From: Buxus sempervirens
Lineage: Eukaryota > Streptophyta > Magnoliopsida > Buxales > Buxaceae
DNA length: 64,000 nucleotides
Assembly (NCBI GenBank): GCA_947561395.2
Contig: OX387194.1
Span: forward strand, 19,330,048 to 19,394,047
Direction of reading: 5' to 3'
The position numbers and the translations under genes are program-made. The notes beneath the pieces were generated by a model. That model worked only from the letters and a program-made list of their open reading frames with translations. It was not told the DNA's origin and did not search any database. Position 1 is the first letter of the stretch; each line of letters starts with the position of its first letter. Shown piece by piece: positions 1 to 10,218 of the stretch.

Positions 1-170
1 TGGACCGTACTGTGTATACGGTTTTCTCGAAAAATTCAATTTTAATCAGTTTTTCCCACTAAATCTTATTTCTTTAACCTTTAAATAATGATAAAGGGAA
101 ATGAGTTTGAATAAAATGCTTCAAAAAATAAATAAATAAATAAAATGTGAGAGAAAATCCTTGGGCCTCT
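1..170. other. AT-rich flank with one 19-bp hairpin
   Basis: The stretch is A/T-rich and has no ORF. Positions 4-22 hold a dyad (ACCGTA...TACGGT) of the same form as the hairpins in the alpha LTR at 12796-13020. It may belong to the 5' leader of the gag element that follows. The 5' LTR of that element is not visible in the window. Confidence 0.5.
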
Positions 171-1412
171 GAAAGCCTTTGAATTTCAGACTTTTCCTCA
201 AAACTCTTTGGGCCTCTGAAAGCCTTTGAATTTCAGACTTTTCTTTAAAACTCCTTGGGCCTCTGAAAGCCTTTGAATTTCAGACTTTTCCTCAAAACTC
301 TTTGGGCTACTGAAAGCCTTTGAATTTCAGACTTTTCTTCAAAACTCCTTGGGCCTCTGAAAGCCTTTGAATTTTAGACTTTCCTTCAAAACTCTTGGGG
401 CCTCTGAAATCCTTTGAATTTCAGACTTTTTCTCAAAACTCCTCGGGCCTCTGAAAGCCTTTGAATTTCAGACTTTTTCCTTTGGGCCTCTGAAAGCCTT
501 TGAATTTCAGACTTTTATCAAAAATCCCCGGGCCTCTGAAAGCCTTTGAATTTCAGACTTTTATCAAAAATCCCCGGGCCTCTGAAGGCCTTTGAATTTC
601 AGACCTTTTCTCAAAAATGCCCTTGGGCCTCTGAAAGCCTTTGAATTTCAGATCTTTTGGGCCTCTGAAAGCCTTTGAATTTCAGACCTTTTTTCTTTTG
701 GGCCTCTGAAAGCCTTTGAATTTCAGATCTTTTGGGCCATTTGAAAGCCTCTTAATTTCAAACATCCATTTCATTTTTGGGCCGTCTATAAGCCTCTGAA
801 TTATAGACAATCATATCCTTTGGGCCTCTAAAAGCCTCTGAATTTTAGACAAATCATTTCTTTGGGCCATCTAAAAGCCTCTGAATTTTAGACAAATCAT
901 TTCTTTGGGTCGTCTATAAGCCTCTGAATTATATACATATATCCTTTGGGCCGTCTAAAATCCCCTGAATTTTAGACACAACCTTTGCTTGGGCTGTCTA
1001 AAAGCCTCTGAATTTTAGACAAATCATTTCTTTGGGCCATCTAAAAGCCTCTGAATTTTAGACAAATCATTTCTTTGGGCCGTCTATAAGCCTCTGAATT
1101 ATAGACACATATCCTTTGGGCCTTTGAAAGCCTTTGAATTTCAGATCTTTTTCCTTTGGGCCTCTGAAAGCCTTTGAATTTCAGATCTTTTTCCTCAGGC
1201 CTCTAAAAGCCTTTGAATTTCAGACCTTTCTCAAAAATCTCTGGGCCTTTGAAAGCCTTTGAATTTCAGGCCTTTTTCAAAAATACCCCTGGGCCTCTGA
1301 AAGCCTTTGAATTTCAAACCTTTTGCAAAAAATATCCCTGGGCCTCTGAAAGCCTTTGAATTTCAAATCTTTTTCTCTTTTTGTGGGACCTGTTGGAAGC
1401 CCTAGAATATTC
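171..1412 (+). repeat. Tandem array of about 29 covarying hairpin units ahead of gag
   Basis: The consensus unit is GGGCCTCTGAAAGCCTTTGA followed by ATTTCAGAC and a T/A-rich spacer, repeating every 32-57 bp. Each unit is a hairpin with a 6-bp stem. Most units pair CTGAAA with TTTCAG. A middle block (about 775-1110) pairs CTATAA with TTATAG or CTAAAA with TTTTAG. One unit near 735 pairs TTGAAA with TTTCAA, and the last (about 1390) pairs TTGGAA with TTCCAA. Both arms change together, so the dyad is kept while the sequence drifts. The array lies in the untranslated leader of the retroelement and ends about 65 bp before the gag reading frame opens. Confidence 0.85.
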
Positions 1413-1477
1413 CAACAATTCTAAAAAAAAAAAGAAGCAAATAAAGAAAAAAAAATCCAAACTCGTGTTCACCCAGC

Positions 1478-3288
1478 TTGCACATAGGCATTCATAGGCA
1501 TGTGAATGAGATTAAATGGGTATTGATATTTTCCCTTTATTTTTGCCAGGTACCAAGTACACTTGCAACCATAGCTCCTGTAACCAGATCAAGAGCTCGC
1601 GCCATGAATCCCATTGAGACTGAAGCTGATGCTCCTCACCCAGATTTAGCCCTGCTTCAGGAGCGGGTGGCAGGACTAGCCCGAATGCTAGTGAACATAC
1701 TATCAGTACAGGCCCAACAAGTTCAAGCCCAGAACCAAGCATCCACTTCCAACCAAGCACCTCCACCTCAAATCAATATTCCACCTCTGGTTCAACCTAT
1801 TCCTGAACCCACCCCGGAACCTATACTGATCAGGGGGGAGACGGTTGAGTTTGAGAAAGAGAAGGAAAAAGAGAGAATGAGGGATGAGATGGAAAAGAAG
1901 TTCATGCATAGGCTGGAGATTATTCAGGACGAGCTAAGGGAAGTGAAAGGGATACGTAACCTTGGGGGCACCACTTTTGAAGATCTGTGCCTATACCCCG
2001 ATGTATGTCTACCGGCCAAGTTTAAATGCCCAGATTTTGATAAATATGATGGCACTGGCTGCCCAATGAGCCATTTGAAGTTATACTGTGGGGCTTTATG
2101 CCAGTTTGGCCGGGATGACGGCATACTAATTCAACTATTCCAGAGGAGTTTAATTGGAGCTGCTTTGAAGTGGTTTACCACTTTGGATCATGGGAAAATA
2201 AGAAGGTGGAAGGATTTAGCAGATTCCTTTTTGGCACAATACAGGTTCAACTCTGAGATTATACCAGATAGGTATGACATGATGAGGATGACAAAGAGAA
2301 ATGATAAGACCATAAGGCAATATGCTAAAAGGTGGAGGGAGTTGGCTGCACAAGTCAAGCCACTCGTGGGAGAACCAGAAATGATTTCAACTTTCATCAT
2401 GACATTGGGGCAACCATTTTACAGTCACTTGGTGGGTCAAACTACCACCAACTTTGCTGCCCTAGTGCAAGTGGCAGACAGAATTGAAGATGGGATCAAG
2501 TCTGGGAAAATAGCTGATTATTCTGCAGTGTTGAACCAGGAAGCTTCCACCACTTTCTCTACACAAAAAAGGAGAATGGTAATGGAAGAATAAAGAATGA
2601 AGAAAGGATAGAAGCAGAAGTGAATATGGTGCAACTTCCTAGGGAACCCTTTCAAATCAATGCCCATCCACCTCCTATCAAGCCAACCCATCAATTTCCT
2701 TTGCTGCCTATTCAAATTAATGTCCCTTCTGCACAGCATGTGAAGAAAGAAACAGAAGTAAGGAAGAGAAGGGAATTTTTTAAACTGCCTATGAGACCAT
2801 CTGAGCTTTTGCATACTTTACTTCAAAAGGGTTATGTGACTTTGAGGTTGCCAAATCCTCATGCAAGAAAAGGGAAGGGTTATGATCCATCTGCAATTTG
2901 TGAGTATCATATGAGTAGTCCAGGGCATACCACAGATCGTTGCTTGGCCCTAAAGCATGCAATTCAGGATTTGCTGGATAATAACTCTTTATCATTCAAT
3001 TTAGTCACTCCCATCCCACCTACCGATAACAATGGGGCAGGCAGCTCAAATGCAATAGGGACAATTTTCTCTGGAGAAAGAAGATTTGACCCTTCTCAGT
3101 TTATCGCTCCTATTGGTCCAACAGTCAGGGTTTATCTTGGAAGAAATGCTCCTGGTTATGAGCAGGAAGGCTTGCCTTACTCGGCAGGAGAAAGAAATTT
3201 TCTGAAAAAGAAAGAAAAGTCAGCTTTTGTCTTTGAGAACGGGGGCAATTTTCGAATTCCCACGTTCTCTGAAAAGAAACCTGCATAA
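1478..3288 (+). pseudogene. gag: Frameshifted gag polyprotein of a Tat/Ogre-type Ty3/Gypsy retrotransposon
   Basis: Two overlapping frames, 1478-2593 and about 2578-3288, together encode a gag protein, the capsid/nucleocapsid of an LTR retrotransposon. The first frame holds the capsid-type Retrotrans_gag domain at roughly residues 180-300; recognisable pieces are LPAKFKCPDFDKYDGTGCP, GAALKWFTTL and FLAQYRFNSE. The second holds the Tat-type motif CEYH...GHTTDRC, a zinc-knuckle-like element followed by ALKHAIQDLLDNN. The frames differ by one base, and the shift most likely lies in the six-A run at 2565-2570. A good acceptor (pyrimidine tract plus CAG, ending 1549) lies inside the upstream end of the first frame. 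Codons before 1549 may therefore be intronic, with translation starting at the ATG at 1603. No protease, RT or integrase follows. Lineage is inferred from motif resemblance, not from a search. Confidence 0.85.
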
Positions 3289-6200
3289 AAAGAATGCACA
3301 TTTCTTGAGGATCCTAAGGAGCCTTGTTCTCAGGAAGTGATTTTAATAAAGGTTCTTCAAAAAAAAAAAAAGATTTTCCCCTTTAACATTTTCATAGAAA
3401 AAAAAAAGTTTTTAGCAAGGTCCTTTTACTTATGAATCATATCTCTTATTGAATTTCATTGAGTTGAATATGACTTTGACATTGGGCTCAATTTTGAGAC
3501 CAAAATCGAAGAAAAAGACATTTTATATGAAAATTCAAATCTTTTTAAGTGTCATGAGAAGAATATTCTGTAAAATTATGAAATGACCAATTTTATGGCC
3601 TTTGGAACTAAAGATGACCAACAGTCTTCAACAGAAAAGATAGAAGAAGATTTGAAGTTTCTTCATTAGAATACAGAAAGGATCGCACCACTTACTGATT
3701 CGTTCAAAGGGAAGTTGATAATATTGTTTGAAGAAATTTTGGGGCTTTACACTTGAAAATATAGGAGAAGATCTAACTGTTTCGTTGGAAATAGAATTGG
3801 GCATCATTTGATGGAAAGAATCCAAATTCATAAGATTGATCAAAAGGTGAAGAACTTGTTCATAATAGAAGTTCTATTTGAAGAGGCTTTTATCTTGATA
3901 GAAGTTGAAGAAAAAAGAGAAGAAAAAATCCTGAGCCAGTCATGTAGTACAACTTTACCAAATCTGAAAATTCAAAGTTTTCTTAAAATGATAAGAGGCC
4001 TTTCTTTCTTATATCCCCAAAATTTTTGAAATCTCTAGTTAAACCCTTTGAGCTTGATACATTTTTCCAAGTAACCTAAACTGAGAATTGTAACCCCCAC
4101 ACTGGGGCAAATTTATTAAGACATAAAAAAAAGAGGGAATGAAGGGACAATTATTGAAGTTCAAAAGTGATTTTGAATATGTTTTCAGAAAATGGGGCAA
4201 AGAAATGAAAAAAAAAAAGAAGAAAAAGAAAGAAAAAAGGATTATCAAATACTATTTGGAGAATGTCTTCAAAATTGTGAAGAAATGGATGGAAAAAAGA
4301 ATTTCAATACTGGAGAATAAGTTTCAAATGAAGAAATCAAATTAAGGGAAGAACTTCATTACTGAGGCAATTTTGTATTCATTCCAAGGGAAGAAATGCC
4401 TTAAAAATTACAATTTTAGTTAACCCATTTGATCATATGGTATTTGAGCCTTTTATTCCTTTTCTTTCTAAGAGGAAAGCCCGGAAGGGCGCTACATGGC
4501 AAATAATTAGCTATCTACAAGAAGGAAATCGTCAGAGAGGAAAGCCCAGAATTGGCAGAGATCCAAGTAAAGTCCTCATGTTGGTGGTTATTTTGAGATA
4601 CAGTCACTCTTCAAGTGATTGAGAAAAATTCTCTTTTCAAGACTGAAGCAACATAATCAGAACTATGATATGAATCATCTGTGAACAAGTTGATGGCCAT
4701 CAAAATTGCCATTAGGAAATTATTGCTGAAGTTGAAGTCATAAATTCTCATATCATGGATACAATGGAGAAACAATTGCTCTTCAATTGGATGAAGGAAA
4801 ATGTCTTTCTAGATTGGGGCAAAATATTCAGATTGAAAGAATCGTCATATCTGGAGCATCAATTGACAAGCCGATGGTCATGGGAATGATTCTAAAGGTT
4901 CCGAAGGCTTATTTTGGTCTTTCTTTATTTTCAGAAATAATCTTCTCATTATTCAACTTGATTTTAATTTTTTTTGACTATATGCTAATAAGTGATTGGA
5001 TCATTTTTTCAAAAAAATATAAAAACACAAAAAAGCAAAAAAATATATTTTTGGCCTATGATGAGCATCTATATCTTTTTATAAAACATTGGTTTTGCAA
5101 GCATTAGAGAATTCTGAGGCCACTAGTATAAAACATATTTTCTTATGTTTGCATTTGCATTCTTTTATTAGGGTTTCTTTTTGGCAAAGGTTAAAAAAAA
5201 AAAGAGAGAGAAAAAGAGAAAAAGAAAAAAAAAAGAAAAAGGAAAAAAGAGGATCATCTCTACTGAGGGGCAAATACTTCTTCAAACAATCAAAACTGGG
5301 GCATGCTCAGTGTCTTTCCTTCTGGGTTTTCATTGGAATGAATTACAACATCTGGAAGAAGCAATCAAGCTTTAGTGTTCGAATTTGAAAGAAAAAAAAG
5401 GCTTTGAAGCAATGGCATGTTTTCTTCGTTAAACAAGGGTTCCCAATTCTTCAATCATGAAGAAGGATTTTACTGGGGCAGCAAGAGGCATGAAAGACAG
5501 ATCATGGGTTGTAAAGACATGAGATTAGATCATCAGATTATGATTCTCAAATCCATCAATCAAGATGAGGGCATTCACTTGGGCAATTAAAAAGCATGAA
5601 GACAGGTTATGGGCAGTAAGGGCACATACATCGTTAATGAGAGAGCAAGAAGATAAAGAAGCAAAAGCAAGTTGCAAAATATTCAAGCACAGGTTCGGGC
5701 ATCAAATGGCACCCAGGTATATCAAATAAGAAAATCAATCAGGAAAATTCAAAAAGTGAAAAACATCAAAATCAATTGAGTTTGCAGTGGTCAATTTTAA
5801 ATCCACATTCTTTTCAAAATTTGCTTGTCTCAGATTTCTTTTCATAGCCACGAAAGCTCTAAGAAATCTAAGATAAGGAAGAGACGCCACCCCATCAGAC
5901 TTCAAGCAGGGGTTTCATTGGCTATCTTCGAATCCATGTTTTCATCATTTCTTTGTTTGACCAAAGCAAGTTCAATTAATGAGATGTTTTTCAAATGGGT
6001 AATTTTGAGTTGTGTCTGTTCTTCACTGTTCATTGTGCTACAACTACAGGCCACCTAGAAAGATTTATTTTTCATCATTTTCTCCACACTTTTCAGGAGA
6101 TTAATGTTTATATTAGTTGTAAGTTGCAAGGATTGCCACCTTACCCACTTTTGTTGTAAAATTTGTCTCAAATCTCACTTCATAGCCACGAGTGCTCAGT

Positions 6201-6383
6201 GAGACTAGAGAGGAGGATTTGGCCCTTAAGCTGAGGGACTTTTTAGAAAATCTTCCGCAATGAATTATTTTTACTAAAATCATCTATTTAATCCTTGCAA
6301 AATGCAATTAGTTAGACAAAGATCTCAAAAAGTGCAATTGGTGGGTCTTTTTACTCTCTGCTGGTAATTGGTTTCAATCACCA
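3289..6383 (+). other. Non-coding 3' internal region of the gag-only element
   Basis: About 3.1 kb of A/G-rich sequence separates gag from the polypurine tract. In a full Tat/Ogre element this is where protease, RT-RNase H and integrase would lie. I see no aspartic protease motif, no YADD/YVDD box and no integrase zinc finger. The small ORFs here are lysine-rich translations of purine runs. A short motif related to CTGGGGCAA recurs about eight times, for example near 4101, 4192, 4812, 5262, 5474 and 5580. Confidence 0.7.
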
Positions 6384-6399
6384 GCAAAGAGGGGGCAGC
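6384..6399 (+). other. Polypurine tract next to the 3' LTR
   Basis: The sequence GCAAAGAGGGGGCAGC directly precedes the TGTAGACACC start of the LTR. A purine run ending just before the 3' LTR is the plus-strand primer site of LTR retrotransposons. It identifies the LTR at 6400 as a 3' LTR joined to the gag internal region, not a solo copy. Confidence 0.8.
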
Positions 6400-6494
6400 T
6401 GTAGACACCCCAAATTGCACTAAAAATGAGAAAATAATTGAAAATATTAATTGGGATTTGAAAAAGGTCAAAAAAGTGTAAAATCTGACCAAAC

Positions 6495-6612
6495 TGGTCA
6501 TGACCATATTTTGTTTACGGACTGGTCATACTTGCAGTTGATATACGGTCACAGCATGCCCGTATTAATAATACGGGTAGGGCGCGACAGTAATATATAT
6601 ACGAGCACGGGG
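6495..6612 (+). repeat. 28-bp-period hairpin array in the U3 part of the LTR
   Basis: Four units have ACGG/ACGA ends at 6520, 6548, 6576 and 6604, exactly 28 bp apart. The third unit is a perfect 19-bp palindrome, CCCGTATTAATAATACGGG (6559-6577). The others are imperfect. Confidence 0.75.
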
Positions 6613-6814
6613 GTCTTTGTGCGAATTTTACCTTTTTGATTTTTAAGCCTTATCTGCACCCAAATATCTCTCTTGGATAACCGAATTCTCTTATTTATCT
6701 GTTCGAATTATCTCATTTATCCTTGTGGATAAAGGATTGGCATGATCTTGTATTTAACTCAAACTGAAACTCTATCTTGCCAAACCTTGGACCAACCATA
6801 CCCTTGGGTTCGCC

Positions 6815-6920
6815 TATAAATAGAGGGCCTTTCCTCAAGCAAAAGGCCACGAAATTTTGAAGTCTAAGAAGCTCCAAGAGAAGAAGAGGAACCCCTACTG
6901 CTCTGCTTGCTCAATCCAGG
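6815..6920 (+). promoter_or_regulatory. LTR promoter: TATA box and leader splice donor
   Basis: TATAAATAG at 6815-6823 is a strong plant TATA box, predicting a start near 6845-6850. At 6919/6920 the sequence AG|GTAAGT is a near-perfect splice donor. Together they predict a short leader exon of about 70 nt. The same TATA-donor arrangement is seen in the LTRs at 8566, 12683, 14767, 21881, 45810 and 49404, which suggests it is functional. Transcription itself is inferred. Confidence 0.65.
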
Positions 6921-8565
6921 TAAGTCCCTTTTTCCTTTTATTTTCTGTCTTCAATTCTAGAGATAATAGGATCTTCTCTATTGCTGTAGAATAAGGCCAT
7001 CTTTTGTACTTGTCTTCCTAAACTTGTCTCTAAGTACCTCAAGAGTCTCTCTAGCCGTAAAACGTGAAGAGAGAGCTAGGGGAAAAGAGAACAAGTGGAT
7101 TCCTAGAATAGAACCCCATATCTGTTTTTCTTTTTTTTTTAAAAGAAAGCCTCTGATTGTGTTTGTATAACCAAACCTATCTCCAAGTACCTCAAGAATC
7201 CTCTCTAGCCGTAAAACGTGAAGAGAGAGCTAGGGGAAAAGAGAACAGGTGGATCCGTAGGGTAGACCCCCATGTGTTTTAATCTGTGAGATGTGGCTGC
7301 TTTGAATATCCTGATCATGTTTTAATGCTTTTTATGATGAATCTGAATGAATCCATGAATCTATGATGTTTATAGCATGAGATCTCCACTTTTTTTTTAT
7401 AAAATTTGGATTTTCCACATATTTGCACCTACAGCACTGTTTTCGTGATTTTTGTGATTTTAGGCTAAGATCTTGGATCTATCATGATCAATATAGTAGA
7501 TCTGGATCCAGAAGTCTGAAAGTAAATTTCAGGGTTTCATGATATGGTTTTTAAATCGTTTTTCATTATTGAGAGAAGACCTTACGGTCTAAATTGTTCC
7601 CTTTTGATGTTTTTCATCAACGTGGGTATTTTTGATTTTGATTTTTAGATTTAATGTGAAATTTGGGCTCTACCTATATCCTGGACTATTCAAGTTCAAT
7701 TTTGAAATATTTTATAAAAATCATATTTTTCTAGATTTCTAGAATTTGACTTGAAGCCAGATTTTTGGATTTTTCACTTTAAATTGATTTAATTTGATTT
7801 TATCTCAATTTTATTTTGATCATGAAACCCTATGAATGGTATGATCAGACTTGAAAGTTCTGGATCAATCAGACTATTCGTATGAAAAAACCATACATTT
7901 TTCTCTTTTTTGTGATTTTTATAGCAAGCCTTTTTTCTTTGAAAAACATGAACAATACCTGGCAACCACCTTGTGTGGATGAATAGGGGTGCCTAACACC
8001 TTCCCCTGTTCATAACCTAATCCCCTTACCCATCTCTGGTTGTTTTTTTAGGAAGGTTATTTTTACCCTAAAAGTGCCTTTTGTGCTTATTTAATATTTT
8101 GGTGTCCATTCACACCTAAATTGAATGGTGGCGACTCTTTGTTTTATTCAATCCCGTGTGATGATTGAGAAAGTCATTGGATTTGATTTTTTCCTATGTC
8201 TCACAAACGCTAAATTAGAATAATCACAATAAGATTCAAGACAACAATGAAATATAATTTGTCCACCTCATGGGACTCATGAAATAGAATACTAGAGAAA
8301 GAGAATATACATGTGCTAATATGCTACCTAACCGAATTACGATGGACTAGCCGCTCTGCAGTCTAGCTATTCAACACCAATAGAAGAACCCAACCATGAG
8401 TTATCATGTACGGCCCAACTAATCCAGGAGTGGGTAACGTAGCGATCGACCAATCCAGGAGCGGTACCATCCTCGAGATAACGGAATGCTTCAGACACAG
8501 AATTCAAACTCCTCTTATACACATTTCATGTACTAGCTATTCTATGGATCCATATAACTGCTAAG

Positions 8566-10218
8566 TGTGAGACATGGGAAAAATCAAATCCAATGACTTC
8601 CTAATCATCACACGGGATTAAATTAAACAAAGAGTTGCCACCATTCAATTTAGGTGTGAATGGACACCAAAATATTAAATAAGCACAAAAGGCAATTTTA
8701 GGGTAAAAATAACCCTCCTAAAAAAACAACTAGAGATGGGTAGGGGGATTAGGTTATGAACAGGGGAAGGTGTTAGGCACCCCTATTCATCCACACAAGG
8801 TGGTTGCCAGGCATTGTTCATGTTTTAATAAAGGAAAAAGCTTGCTATAAAAATTCATGAAAAATCATAATAAAAAAAACAAAATTGTATGGTTTTTTCA
8901 TACGAATAGTCTGATTGATCCAGAACTTTCAAATATGATCATACCATTCCTAGGGTTTCATGATCAAAACAAAATTGAGATAAAATCAGATAAAATCAAT
9001 CTAAAGTGAAAAATCCAAAAATTTGTCTTCAAGTTAAATTCTAGAAATCTAGAAAAATATGATTTTTATAAAATATTTCAAAATTTAACTTGAACATTTC
9101 AGGACATAGATATAGCCCAAATTTCACATTAAATCAAAAAATCAAAACCAAAAATACCCACGTTGATGAAGAACATCAAAAGGGGAGAACTTACATCGTA
9201 GGGTCTTCTTTCAATAATGAAAAACGATTTAAAAACAACTTCATGAAACCATAGAATTTACTTTCAGGCTTCTGAATCCAGATCTACCATATTGATCATG
9301 ATAAATCCAGGATCCTAGCCTAATATCACAAAAATCACGAAAACAGTGCTGTAGGTGCAAATATGTGAAAAATCCAAATTTTAGCAAAAAGTGGGGATCT
9401 CATGCTATAATCATCATAGATTCATGTATTCATTCAGATTCATCACAAAAACAATTAAAACATGATCAAGATATTTAAAGCAGCCACATCTCACAGATTA
9501 GAGCACATGGGGGTCTACCTTACGGATCCACTTATTCTCTTTTCCCCTAGCTCTCTCTTCACGTTTTACGACTAGAGAGGATTCTTGAGATACTTGGAGA
9601 CAAGTTTAGGAATACTAGATACAAAAAATGGCCTTATTCTACAGCAATAGAGAAGATCCTATTATCTTTAGAATTGAAGACAGAAAATAAAAGGGAAAAG
9701 GGACTTACCTGGATTGAGCAAGCAGGGCAGCAGAGATTCCTTTCTTCTCTGGGAGCTTCTTAGACTTCAAATTTTCGTGGCCTTTTGCTTGAGGAAAGAC
9801 CCTCTATTTATAGGCAAATCCAGGGGCATGGTTGGTCCAAGTTTTGGCAAGATAGCGTTTCAGTTTGAGTTAAACACAAGATCATGCCAATCCTTTATCC
9901 ACAAAGATATTTCGAACGAATAAAGATATAATTCGCTCATTTAAAGGGATATTGGACTAAAGATAAGGCTTAGAAATCGAGAGAAGAACAGAACTCGCAC
10001 GAGTCTGATGCGCCCGTAAATGATTTACGGTCCAATGGTTCCCGTATATGTATTACGGGCGCTGCGTGCCTGTATACAAAATTCGGGCGCGCTTAGCCCG
10101 TAGATACAATACGGGCAAGGCTTAAATTATTCATTTTCATGCATTTTTGGCTTGTTTTAAATTCCAATTAATGTTTTTATTATTTTCTCATTTTGTAGTG
10201 CAATTTGGGGTGTCTACA
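8566..10218 (-). mobile_element. Solo LTR, alpha family, with perfect 5-bp TSD CTAAG
   Basis: It begins TGTGAGACATGGG and ends GGGGTGTCTACA, the reverse complement of an alpha LTR. CTAAG at 8561-8565 and 10219-10223 is the target duplication, so the ends are exact and the copy is a solo LTR (1653 bp). The TATA box is at 9804-9812 and the splice donor boundary at 9708/9709, both on the minus strand. It is inverted relative to the LTR at 6400-8205 and only 360 bp away. Confidence 0.9.
10013..10115 (-). repeat. 28-bp-period hairpin array in LTR U3
   Basis: Four dyads begin at 10013, 10041, 10069 and 10097, exactly 28 bp apart. The first contains the perfect palindrome CCGTAAATGATTTACGG. The second and fourth pair CCCGTA with TACGGG. 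Confidence 0.8.

Larger units (their letters stand above)
6400..8205 (+). mobile_element. 3' LTR of the gag-only element (alpha family, 1806 bp)
   Basis: It starts TGTAGACACCCC and ends CTATGTCTCACA. Downstream flank 8206-8210 (AACGC) would be one TSD copy; its partner lies beyond the window's left edge. In order it holds a 28-bp-period hairpin array (about 6495-6612), a TATA box (6815), a splice donor (6919/6920), two tandem copies of a roughly 98-bp block (7021-7117 and 7173-7271) each with the GTAAAACGTGAAG box, and a U5-like end. That end (GGCAACCACC, GGGGTGCCTAACACCTTCCC) is shared with the other alpha LTRs here. Confidence 0.85.

Noticed and set aside
171-1412. Regular repeat-spacer pattern reminiscent of a CRISPR array
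   Set aside because: The units are contiguous variants of one hairpin with short T/A-rich gaps, not identical repeats with unrelated spacers, and the window is plant DNA with introns and LTRs.
3808-5388. Series of small ORFs after gag
   Set aside because: Composition is purine-driven, frames are short, and none carries protease, RT or integrase motifs.
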